From Nitzschia sp. pyKryTriq1 (lineage: Eukaryota > Bacillariophyta > Bacillariophyceae > Bacillariales > Bacillariaceae), in contig OY101124.1 of NCBI GenBank assembly GCA_956465555.1, positions 992,001-1,056,000 on the forward strand: DNA of 64,000 bases, read 5' to 3'. How positions within the stretch are numbered: position 1 is the first letter of the stretch; the number at the start of each line of letters is the position of its first letter. Shown piece by piece: positions 19,109 through 28,241 of this stretch. A model generated the notes under the pieces. That model was given only the letters and a program-made list of their open reading frames with translations. It did no database searches and had not been told where the DNA came from. Both the position numbers and the translations under genes were made by a program.

Positions 19109-22100
19109 ATGAGTGGAGGAGGCCGCATCGGTTCTACCGCCTGGGAGTATCCACGACGAGACGATGATTCATCAAGTGATGACAGCAGTTCTTCTTCGTC
19201 CTCCTCGTCAGAAGATTTTGTGACTGCCTTGTCGACAAATACTAATACAAGTCCAAATACAACTCTCGGTCATTTCATTCGCAGACATAAATTTGATGCA
19301 GCCTTGAAACGTGTGCGAAGCTGCCCAGAGGACGCGAAAGTTTGGCTCGAGATCCCCGGGGCGAAAAGTCGTCCATCAGCACCGTCTTCTTCGCGCGCCT
19401 CTTGTACTTGCTATAATGATTCCCTTTCGCGGCAGGATTCTTGGCCACAGTTTGGCCGAGCCCACCAGAAGCGACAGCGATTGCTGAGAAGGCGACGGCA
19501 GCAGGATGAGACAAATGTCCCACCTACTACTACTACGATTCGACAGCTTCCCCTCCATTTGGCGTGTCATCATTTATCCATGTCGAAGAATGCCAAGCAG
19601 ACTTCCATGATACAAACATCCATGTTGGGGTCTTCAAAACAGTTGGAAGGGTTGATACGAGAATTGGTGGCGGCGTATGGCATGGCTTGTTCCGAACCGG
19701 ATGGGTACGGACGATTGCCTTTGCACGAAGCGATAGCATGGGGAGCTTCTATAAATGTGATTTCTCTGATACTCATGGCATGGCCGCAGGCTTTGTACCA
19801 GCGAGACTCGTCGGGATGGCTGCCCTCGGAACGAAATGCCATGCTGGAGCGTGCAGACAAAGAAAAAGTGGACCAAGTCTTGCGTCAAGGAGCCCAGGCT
19901 TACGAAGACTCTCGTAAGGAAGCCATGCTACGGTTTCAGTTGGCCATTCATAGGAACAATACTCGGACAAATAATGATATCACAGAGTCTGTTCTCAAGC
20001 TGGCGGATGTACTGGAGATGGCATCTGCGAAGGGCCCGTTCAGTCGCCGGAAAGATGAAGAACACGACGACGAAGCCGTCATTCCCTACACGACGAGAGT
20101 CCTCTCAGATGTGTATGCGCGCAACAAAATGCTAGCAGAGGCACTTGTTTCCATTTCGGCTTCACAGGAGAATGCTCAATCACCTGCCGAGGCCGTCAGC
20201 AGTCAGCGCATGTATGATCTGGAAGATGAGAATGTCGATCTGAAGCGGAGGTTGCATCAACAAGAGTTGGTCTTCCACGATTATGGCTTCGATGCGTCTG
20301 GAAATCCCTTATCAATGGATCGTTCGGGCGGAGAACAAGCCATGTCCATGATGAGTATGGATCCTGAGCCACCCACAGTACTCACTAAGTATCTGGAGAC
20401 CAAGGTCAGCGAGCTTGCCGAAGAAAATGACAATTTGGAATCAGAAAACGAGGACCAGCGCCTTCAAATTGAAGGCTTACAGCAGACGATTATGAAACTA
20501 GAAAGGGACAAGCAGTCAACCAAAGAAGCTGCCGCTGACAAAATCCCCAGTGGCCCGTCCGAACAAGAGCTATTGCTTTCCCAACGCGTCGCCTTACTCG
20601 AGCAGCAGCTCTCGGAAGCCCAAGCAGAATGTGCGCTGTTAAGAGACGAGGTTGCCGAAATAACAAGCAAGGTAGAAGACGAAGAGCTTTCAGATTCCCA
20701 CGCTGACGATGAGGATGACGTCGTCCCTTCTATGCCACAGACGAAGCCTGACCCGAGACGGGAAATTCTCAGGAAAAGCTCGCACTCGTTAGAAGACCAA
20801 TTGAAGATAGTTGATCGAATTTCGGCTCACGGAAATAGCGAACCATTACTTGCGACTAATATTGTCCGCACCCCCCACAGTGAGACAAGAATGAAAAGAC
20901 GAATGTCGTTGGGGGACCAGTTGAAAGAGATTAACCGTCGGTCCGAACATGGTATTGAGCCCTTGGTGGTCGAGAGGGAAGAAAAGGAACGACATTCGGG
21001 GAATCTCCAGGGTCGACCCCTCGCCCGAGAGACTTTCCCTGAAAATCGAGATCATAATGAGGCGGAGTTGTTAAAACGGAAGGATGTATTGGAAATGGAT
21101 CAACCGCCCGATGATAACGACGACGGTGAAGCGTCCTTTTTTGAAGGGCACGAATCCTTCCAGACGGGGGTCGGGTCTCATGCAACTGGGGTTGCGTCTC
21201 ATGCAACTGGTAAAGCAAGTCACAGCTCCAGGGTTTCCTCGACAAGCTGGGGGATGTTGAGTCTTGCGCAAAAGTCCCCGCGAAAAACCGTGCGGTCAAA
21301 ATGGTCGACACCAACTCCACTTGCGACGCTCCCGCAAGGCAATGACTCGAAAGATTCATTTGCCTCCTTTCAAACGGAAGCGTTTCATGATTCATTCGAC
21401 ACCTTCATTGGAGACAAAGAGCTGGAAGTGGATGTCCTCGAAGATCTTTACAAGTCAGCAACCGATATCTTTAACAATGCCAAGGAAGGGAAGATTGCTT
21501 TTGACGGGCATCAGTCACTTTCTGTGTTCAACACCGGTAGACCCAACAAAAAGAATCGTAAGAAGAAACCGAGGCGGAATTCTGACGGTGGTGCCTCACC
21601 TGCAGTTTCCAAAATCAGGAAGCAAACTTCACGAAAACCGAAGAGGGAATCGGAGACACTTGTGGAGACCGCGAGATTGCTTGCTGCCGAGGAGGAAATC
21701 ATCGACATCATCAAGTGTACAGAGGATAATTTGCACATTCAACTTTCGGATGAACTTGTAGCAGTGTTACGGGAGGCGTCGTTGGATAGAGTATTGGCCG
21801 AAAGGCAGCTGGAGTCTGGAACCCCCCACGCGAAAACGCAAAGTCCTCACCCCGTGGCAGAAGCAATCATAGAATACAAACTAATTGACGAGGCCGAGAA
21901 AAGATATGGGAAGACTATTCCTTCTGATGTCGTGTTTGCTCTCCGGGCAGCGGCTATTTCCTGTGTCGAAACATCACGCCAAGAAATCGAGGCCATGGAG
22001 CTTACGAAGAGAAGACTTGAAAAGGAATTGTTGGACGCTTTAATCGAGACTTCGGAAAGGCAGCTACACAAGTCTTTGCCATTTGAAATCACGCTTGCTC

Positions 22101-25100
22101 TTCGAGGTGCGGCTACATCTTTCCAATCTCTCCTGCAGGAACGCTTTGACAAGGACGGTCATCTTACGTCTATTAATTTGAATTTCAAGGAGCTGGACCG
22201 AATGTTTGACAAAGCACAAAAAGCACTTGGGGAACCCTTCTCAAAAGAATTGATTGTCGCTCTGCGACGGAGTTCGTTTGTTCTCCAGTCTAGATTGGAG
22301 GGCACAGACTTCAGCGCCGCGCAGGAATCTAGTGAGAGGTCAAAACACACTACACCAGAATCTCCATCACAATCTGGGTCTGATCGTCGAAGTGTCTCGG
22401 CGGTCGCGATCTCCAGTCACATCAGCGAGAAGCCTGCAAGTACTATCCATTATTCGCCTAGAGCAACGGTACCTCACTACGCTCCAAGATACCAGAATGG
22501 AATTATGGATAGTCCAAGCGTTGCAGAAAGTAGAACCGATGTCTCGTTGCAGCTCACATCGCTCTTCCCAACTTTAGAGCCACCTTTGAAGAGTGGTGGG
22601 CGTTCTGAGAACAAGGACAACCATCAACGCGTGCATCACCGCAACGACGGATCGCCTATAAACCATCCCAGCTCGGAGAAACCGAGGTTGTCATCCTCTC
22701 AAACTGGCCTTGTTGTCCCGATCACGTCTCCCGCCGGTGAAATCAGGACGTTGGGACCAGCGAAGTCGCCGAGCAACAATGTATCATCGAAATCACAAGA
22801 ATTCGACAGCATTGTAAAAGCCGCCAAAGACGTATTGGGTCACGATATAACTCCAGAACTGCTTGAGGCCTTGAAACTCTTGTCGGAAGCATCGTCTAAT
22901 TCTCACAACAGCGGGAAAGTACCGTTGTCCAGGCAACTCAATCGAGCTAGAGCCTCGAAAAGCAATGCAGATGACTATGATGAGACAAGAAGTACTGACA
23001 TGTCAAGGCAAAGTGACACTGCTTCCTTGGACCTTTCGGCTGTTTTCGATCCGGAAGGTTCGAGTGACCTGGAACGAAAGCTGAGAAATCTTGGTCGGCC
23101 GCAGGAACAGAAGACTTCGCGCATTCAAGCCCAAAAGAAAAATGTATCTACAGGCTCAAGGGCCTCAAAAGGTGGAAGTGGCACAGCGCCGTTTGGTTTG
23201 CGAGGGATCCCGACAAACGACAAGAAGATGCTTGGTCGCGGTCGGTCTCCCACTCGCGGTGTGAAAAAAGCCAAGAGTGGAGATATTGATTTGCTTGCCA
23301 GCGCCGCGAAGGTGGTTCCAAGAGCTCGAAGAGCGAAAAGCGCTGAATCTCTTGCGAAATTACCAGAGAAAGTGGGCTCCGACGACCTCGATCAGCTCTA
23401 CAAGCACGCCGTCAATAAAGTTGAGGGTGACGCAACTCTGCTTTCGTCCACGTACCATCTTCAAGATACACAGGGTGACTCAGCTTTTGAAACAATCTTT
23501 TCGGATACAGAAGAAACGTATGGAATCGAAATTCCGCGTGATATCGTTGAAGCACTTAAAAGCACTATATTGGATGCTCTCGAGAGTCCAGGAGATGCTT
23601 CTTTCATCGTTGTGATGAGGTCTTTGCACGATGAAAGTATCATAATGGAAGCAGAACGGCGAGTGGGCAGGGAAATTCCGACAGATCTCGTTGCTGCGAT
23701 CCGCTCAACATCTTTGCCACCAGGCGTTTCCGTGGAGACCCTTCGTCCTCTTGAAGGGTCGTCACGTTTTGTAACTTCGAAGAAGTACAATAGCTCTGCT
23801 GGATCGTTGGCCCTGTCCCTTGCTCTCACCGACTCGTCGAGACGCTCATACACAAATTCGACCCGCTCAACGTTTCTCCGAGGGTCAACGTCTAACCGCG
23901 GTTCTTCGTTAGGAGTTCAGGCCATGGGGATGGGCGATGCTGCAGCACAGAATGGTGCCTCAATGTCAAGCATTTTTTCCATGGGAGATCCATTGGTAGG
24001 CATCCCGGAATCGGATACATCCAAGAATGGACTTGACGCATCCTCGACGCATTCCAACAACAGTTGGGGTGTATTGAGCCTTTCGAAATCGCCATCGAAC
24101 ACAAAGCGGAAAAGGAAAGCGACCAAGAAGTACAAGAAAGGCACGAAAGACGCCATGTTTGAGCGAGCCCAGAAGCGGAAAGAAAAAGTTTCGCAATTCA
24201 TGAACAGTCTTGTTGACTTTGGAAATGAGACAGACGACCTCAAAGACATATTCAAACAAGCCAAGGAGACGCTAGAGGCCGACTCTCCTGTGATTCAGAA
24301 TAGTCGAAAGCAACCTTATGGCACTCGCCCTACGCAAGGACAAGGAAAAGCATCGAATAATGGAAAGTTGCAGGCTGTCATGGAAGGAGAAGGAAGTTCC
24401 GGTTCGATCTTACCAGTCGATACTTATGTCCCCATTCGGGACGGGTCTGTTTCCTGTATAGCTACTTCCCCACAAGAGGCTGAACTGGACATGCTTCTGG
24501 CTAGATTCGAGGAGATCGCTGGAAGACGAGTACCGCAGGAAATCGATACAGCACTTCGCAAAGCTTCGCGGTCGATGGACGAATCGTTGGATATGGTTGC
24601 CCCGCTTACCGCCCTTGCTGAGAATCACAAGTTTGGTTCTGAACTGACAGTTGAGAAACTGCAATTTATATATGGTGAAGCAGAGATTTTCTTAGGGAAG
24701 GGCATTGATCAGGGCATTCTGACAACTTTGATCAGCGCAGCGGAGGACCTGCTTGAACACGAATTGAAGCTAGGTGCTAGCTACGCGTCTATAATGTCGA
24801 CTGAGGACGTTCTTGTTGCACCAATTGAGCCATCTGACAAGAAGCCGACTGATAATTTGGTTGGAGTAACGAACGGAGCTGTGGATGACCTGGGGGCTTT
24901 GTATAAAGCAGCTTACGCCCAGGCCCCCCGCAAGGCACCCATATCTTCCGCAAAGAAACAGTCTGATGCAATCACTCCAAGTTTCCGCGTCCCTGCAAAG
25001 AGTGCCGCTACAAGCTTCAGAGGAGACGAAATCGCAGTTGTTGATGGCAAACAGACTCGGTCAAAGAATCACCCCCCTCCCCTCCTTTCTCCGAAAACAC

Positions 25101-28100
25101 CATCCTTCCAACGTCTGGTACACCCCGTGAGACAGGTTCCCGAGCATCACGATGAGGACATGACCGAGAGTGGAAGGTTCCTCTATGCCGTCTCTCCCAT
25201 GACGGAAGCATCACACTACGCAAACGACAGCTTGGGAGACATGTCTGAAATGATTGATAGTGCGAGGGTCGGTCCCCGGAAATTGAGTAAGGTTCCAATA
25301 CTTGACGACTCTGACGACCAATTGGATTATGAGGAAGATCTATTTGAACCTTCGAATGGAAGTGACGCTGCATCTGAGACGTCAGCAAGCCTCATGGACG
25401 ACGACGAGGATGAAGACGAGGATGAGGATGAGGATGAAGACGAGGATGAAGACGAGGATGAGGACGAATACGAGGATGAGGATGAGCACGAAGATGAGGA
25501 CGAATACGAGGATGGAGCCGAGGCATCGCAGTCTTCAACGAGTCTAGTGGCCGAAGACGAGGATGAGCAAGAAAAAATCCAGAATCAGTATTCTTCCCAC
25601 ACATCTTTGGAATTGGATGCCATTCTCTCAGAAGTTCAAGCGGAGTACGGGATGGAGTTGCCCCCAGAGCTAGTCGAGGCTCTTAAGACTGCGTCTGCTG
25701 GAAGTCTTGATGATTTTGAGGCAAGCGGATCTCACGTATCGTCTCTTATCTCTAAGCACATCGGAGTCGAGGACGACAAATCTTCATCCGAATCGTCACG
25801 CCTTCACGATCTAGTCATGGGAGTACGCGGAAAGCTCAATGATTCCTTTGACGATAATCTTGCAAAGTCAGTTACAGGACGCCTCAGGGTAAATAATTAT
25901 GTGGAAGCTTTGATCAAGACCACCGAAGCTTATTACGGGGAACCGGTCCCTGAGGATGTTTCCAAAGGACTCTGGTACTCCATTCCTCTGTTTTGTATTG
26001 AACACAATTGCCTGGCTCCATCACCGAAAGAGGTTAAAGACATCCTGTCTTCTTTTCCAGAAGAAGTGCAAACGAGCATGCATCCATCGTTGATGGCGTC
26101 AATCGAAAGGGCGTCCCAGGATCTGGTAGTGCCCAGCCATGCAAGTGGTTATTTCAGTGCGGCCAGCACTGAACCAAGCGAGAACGAAGATGGCTCGATG
26201 AAATTCAACGACTTTGTCGTCTCAAGCTTAATCATGGATAGAAATACTGCCCAAGAGTCTCAGAAGGTCGACCGTTACGTCTCGAAAGAATTAATCCACA
26301 AGGTTGATTCAAAAGGAACGCGTGCTATTGGTGAATCAGAACACTCTGCCTTGGCTGGGGCTCGTTTCTCAGGATCAGCTGCACTCGAATATTCTACCGA
26401 ACTTGAGTATTCCCAGTCGACGTTTGCTTCGCTCCCTTTTGGCTCTTCCCACGGCCACGGCAAAACTCCAATGATCCCCGCTGGGCGCAGTCAGTCGCTG
26501 GGAAATGTTAGACTTGAAGAGAGCCTCGGCAGCATCGGCGAAGACACAATACTACAAGGCCTTGACATTTTCCTTGCCGAAGCCGAAAACGAATATGGAC
26601 AACCACTGCCTGATGATCTGATCATTGCATTGAAACAAATGTCAGTGTCATCAGGACTAACTCTTGACCCGGCATTGGTAGATAGCAAGATGCTTGAATC
26701 TGGTGCACTTGGAATTCGGTTATCCCCCAAAATGGCTGGAGCACTTGAACGAGCAGCTTCAAAAACATCCACATCTTTTCCGAAACCTTTTTCCAAATCT
26801 CTTTCACAGGTCCGACAGAACTCGACCATTTCAGCCTTGTCGGGATTTTCGAAGATGTCTGCTTCGGCCGAGAGCCTGAACACTAGCGCCTCATCAGGGT
26901 GGACAACTGCACACGAAGAATCGAAGATAAGCGGTGACGACTCAACCGCTATTAACAGCTTTGCATCGGAAGGCGCATCGGTCCTTAATACTGTAACGGT
27001 GTCTCAATCGCCACCTCCTCCACCCCCGCCACCTCCTCCTCCACCCCCGCCGCCGCCAGCTGAATACGATACATCATCACCGTCCACAAATGCCAGCGCT
27101 GTATCAAGCAAGCCTTTGAACAAGAATCTAGGCCTGAATTTGCTGAAGGAAGTCAAAAAGGTGTACAAGAAGAAGATTCCACTGGAACTCTCCTATGTAC
27201 TTAGCCGTAACCAGGCATTGTCGAATGCAATGAATACGGATGAAGAGATCCAGATCATACTAGAAGAATGTGAAGATATGAGTGGAAAGCGTCTTTCTGC
27301 CGACCTGGTCTTGGCACTCCGAGAAGCGTCCGTGAATGTCCGGGCGCCACCACCTACCTCGAAGTCAAAGAGATCGAAGATGACCAAGCAAGGCTCTGCC
27401 TCTTCGTTCCGTTCCGCTTCAAGGTCTTCCGGAATGCCTAGTATCCAAGAATGGGCAGCAAGTACGGTGACAGATATGAAATCCATGGAAGACGAGAAAC
27501 GCTTCGAAGTAGACCGAGTGCCGTCGTCCTTCGGTCCACTCTCGATTCCTGCGGAAATTGCAGCTGAGGAGCGATCCAACATGGACATTTCGACGCTTAG
27601 GGACAGCCAGCATACTGATGGAACGTCCATTAAGCCTACGAAACAAATCAAATACCGCGACATCACGCCCTCGATCCCACCTGTTGATTATCCAGAACCG
27701 CAGCGGAAGGACAGTGTACATAGCATCGGAGTTGATGATGAACTATTCCAAAGCAGTGGAAATCCTATGAGCCCAACAGGAAAGAGTGGATTTAATGCCA
27801 GTGCCTCTACTATGCTCATATCCAATACTCAGGACCTTCACGGCTCGAAGAATAGGAATCGCCTGCCGAATATTGATCCTATCGTGGACCAAGAAGAACT
27901 TACAGACAGCAACGAGGGTTTGAGCCCATTACGTTCGGAATCCTACGCTAGTCGAAGCAGTTCACAAATATCCGTATCCACCGAAGTTAACACCAACAAT
28001 TCTACCACTGTTTCGGCCGTGGAGGAAGTTTCTCGAGCGTCCACATTACAATCAAGTCGACTGCCTATTGGCGTCAACCCGAGCCCACCTTTGGATGGAG

Positions 28101-28159
28101 TCGAATCCGACGATCTGAGTGCAATTTTCAAGGAAGCCGCGAAACGATTTGCTCATTAA
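19109..28159 (+). CDS. Giant serine-rich protein with 14 copies of an unassigned helical repeat
   Basis: One exon codes 3016 residues. The first ATG is at 19109 (CACCATG); the open frame upstream lacks an ATG. Residues about 145-240 contain ankyrin-like units (QLPLHLACHHL, GRLPLHEAIAWG), and coiled coil is likely at about 370-390 and 430-528. The rest is mostly disordered, broken by at least 14 copies of a 30-35-residue unit: an acidic/hydrophobic helix, Gly, two variable residues, hydrophobic-Pro-x-acidic, then a second helix x-A-L-R/K-x-A/S-S. Copies begin near 21695, 21862, 22024, 22183, 22799, 23480, 23637, 24479, 24659, 25606, 25897, 26551, 27138 and 27243. A second motif, DDLxxLYKxA, lies near 21432, 23378, 24233, 24882 and 28106; the last copy ends the protein. 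An acidic Asp/Glu tract is coded at 25399-25530 and a 16-proline run at 27013-27060. I know no described family covering the repeat. A scaffold or cytoskeletal role is only a guess. Confidence 0.88.
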   Translation: MSGGGRIGSTAWEYPRRDDDSSSDDSSSSSSSSSEDFVTALSTNTNTSPNTTLGHFIRRHKFDAALKRVRSCPEDAKVWLEIPGAKSRPSAPSSSRASCTCYNDSLSRQDSWPQFGRAHQKRQRLLRRRRQQDETNVPPTTTTIRQLPLHLACHHLSMSKNAKQTSMIQTSMLGSSKQLEGLIRELVAAYGMACSEPDGYGRLPLHEAIAWGASINVISLILMAWPQALYQRDSSGWLPSERNAMLERADKEKVDQVLRQGAQAYEDSRKEAMLRFQLAIHRNNTRTNNDITESVLKLADVLEMASAKGPFSRRKDEEHDDEAVIPYTTRVLSDVYARNKMLAEALVSISASQENAQSPAEAVSSQRMYDLEDENVDLKRRLHQQELVFHDYGFDASGNPLSMDRSGGEQAMSMMSMDPEPPTVLTKYLETKVSELAEENDNLESENEDQRLQIEGLQQTIMKLERDKQSTKEAAADKIPSGPSEQELLLSQRVALLEQQLSEAQAECALLRDEVAEITSKVEDEELSDSHADDEDDVVPSMPQTKPDPRREILRKSSHSLEDQLKIVDRISAHGNSEPLLATNIVRTPHSETRMKRRMSLGDQLKEINRRSEHGIEPLVVEREEKERHSGNLQGRPLARETFPENRDHNEAELLKRKDVLEMDQPPDDNDDGEASFFEGHESFQTGVGSHATGVASHATGKASHSSRVSSTSWGMLSLAQKSPRKTVRSKWSTPTPLATLPQGNDSKDSFASFQTEAFHDSFDTFIGDKELEVDVLEDLYKSATDIFNNAKEGKIAFDGHQSLSVFNTGRPNKKNRKKKPRRNSDGGASPAVSKIRKQTSRKPKRESETLVETARLLAAEEEIIDIIKCTEDNLHIQLSDELVAVLREASLDRVLAERQLESGTPHAKTQSPHPVAEAIIEYKLIDEAEKRYGKTIPSDVVFALRAAAISCVETSRQEIEAMELTKRRLEKELLDALIETSERQLHKSLPFEITLALRGAATSFQSLLQERFDKDGHLTSINLNFKELDRMFDKAQKALGEPFSKELIVALRRSSFVLQSRLEGTDFSAAQESSERSKHTTPESPSQSGSDRRSVSAVAISSHISEKPASTIHYSPRATVPHYAPRYQNGIMDSPSVAESRTDVSLQLTSLFPTLEPPLKSGGRSENKDNHQRVHHRNDGSPINHPSSEKPRLSSSQTGLVVPITSPAGEIRTLGPAKSPSNNVSSKSQEFDSIVKAAKDVLGHDITPELLEALKLLSEASSNSHNSGKVPLSRQLNRARASKSNADDYDETRSTDMSRQSDTASLDLSAVFDPEGSSDLERKLRNLGRPQEQKTSRIQAQKKNVSTGSRASKGGSGTAPFGLRGIPTNDKKMLGRGRSPTRGVKKAKSGDIDLLASAAKVVPRARRAKSAESLAKLPEKVGSDDLDQLYKHAVNKVEGDATLLSSTYHLQDTQGDSAFETIFSDTEETYGIEIPRDIVEALKSTILDALESPGDASFIVVMRSLHDESIIMEAERRVGREIPTDLVAAIRSTSLPPGVSVETLRPLEGSSRFVTSKKYNSSAGSLALSLALTDSSRRSYTNSTRSTFLRGSTSNRGSSLGVQAMGMGDAAAQNGASMSSIFSMGDPLVGIPESDTSKNGLDASSTHSNNSWGVLSLSKSPSNTKRKRKATKKYKKGTKDAMFERAQKRKEKVSQFMNSLVDFGNETDDLKDIFKQAKETLEADSPVIQNSRKQPYGTRPTQGQGKASNNGKLQAVMEGEGSSGSILPVDTYVPIRDGSVSCIATSPQEAELDMLLARFEEIAGRRVPQEIDTALRKASRSMDESLDMVAPLTALAENHKFGSELTVEKLQFIYGEAEIFLGKGIDQGILTTLISAAEDLLEHELKLGASYASIMSTEDVLVAPIEPSDKKPTDNLVGVTNGAVDDLGALYKAAYAQAPRKAPISSAKKQSDAITPSFRVPAKSAATSFRGDEIAVVDGKQTRSKNHPPPLLSPKTPSFQRLVHPVRQVPEHHDEDMTESGRFLYAVSPMTEASHYANDSLGDMSEMIDSARVGPRKLSKVPILDDSDDQLDYEEDLFEPSNGSDAASETSASLMDDDEDEDEDEDEDEDEDEDEDEDEYEDEDEHEDEDEYEDGAEASQSSTSLVAEDEDEQEKIQNQYSSHTSLELDAILSEVQAEYGMELPPELVEALKTASAGSLDDFEASGSHVSSLISKHIGVEDDKSSSESSRLHDLVMGVRGKLNDSFDDNLAKSVTGRLRVNNYVEALIKTTEAYYGEPVPEDVSKGLWYSIPLFCIEHNCLAPSPKEVKDILSSFPEEVQTSMHPSLMASIERASQDLVVPSHASGYFSAASTEPSENEDGSMKFNDFVVSSLIMDRNTAQESQKVDRYVSKELIHKVDSKGTRAIGESEHSALAGARFSGSAALEYSTELEYSQSTFASLPFGSSHGHGKTPMIPAGRSQSLGNVRLEESLGSIGEDTILQGLDIFLAEAENEYGQPLPDDLIIALKQMSVSSGLTLDPALVDSKMLESGALGIRLSPKMAGALERAASKTSTSFPKPFSKSLSQVRQNSTISALSGFSKMSASAESLNTSASSGWTTAHEESKISGDDSTAINSFASEGASVLNTVTVSQSPPPPPPPPPPPPPPPPAEYDTSSPSTNASAVSSKPLNKNLGLNLLKEVKKVYKKKIPLELSYVLSRNQALSNAMNTDEEIQIILEECEDMSGKRLSADLVLALREASVNVRAPPPTSKSKRSKMTKQGSASSFRSASRSSGMPSIQEWAASTVTDMKSMEDEKRFEVDRVPSSFGPLSIPAEIAAEERSNMDISTLRDSQHTDGTSIKPTKQIKYRDITPSIPPVDYPEPQRKDSVHSIGVDDELFQSSGNPMSPTGKSGFNASASTMLISNTQDLHGSKNRNRLPNIDPIVDQEELTDSNEGLSPLRSESYASRSSSQISVSTEVNTNNSTTVSAVEEVSRASTLQSSRLPIGVNPSPPLDGVESDDLSAIFKEAAKRFAH
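25399..25530 (+). repeat. Coding GA(C/T)GA(G/A) repeat giving an Asp/Glu tract
   Basis: A near-perfect alternation of GAC or GAT with GAG or GAA codes about 40 residues of DEDEDE, with scattered Tyr and His in the second half. The tract stays in frame and is a likely site of length polymorphism. Confidence 0.85.
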
Positions 28160-28241
28160 AACGGGAAATGATAGAGACACTCTAAAGATAAAAATATGGG
28201 CACAGAAAAGAGGTTGCATTCATAACCATGCACATTTTAAT
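28160..28241. other. Short convergent gap
   Basis: This gap of 82 bp separates the ends of the giant protein gene and the PRPP synthetase gene. It contains no GTAC palindrome. Confidence 0.6.

Noticed and set aside
20931-21395. Antisense frames within the giant gene (also 25392-25604, 26491-26883 and others)
   Set aside because: They mirror low-complexity coding sequence and have no motif of their own.
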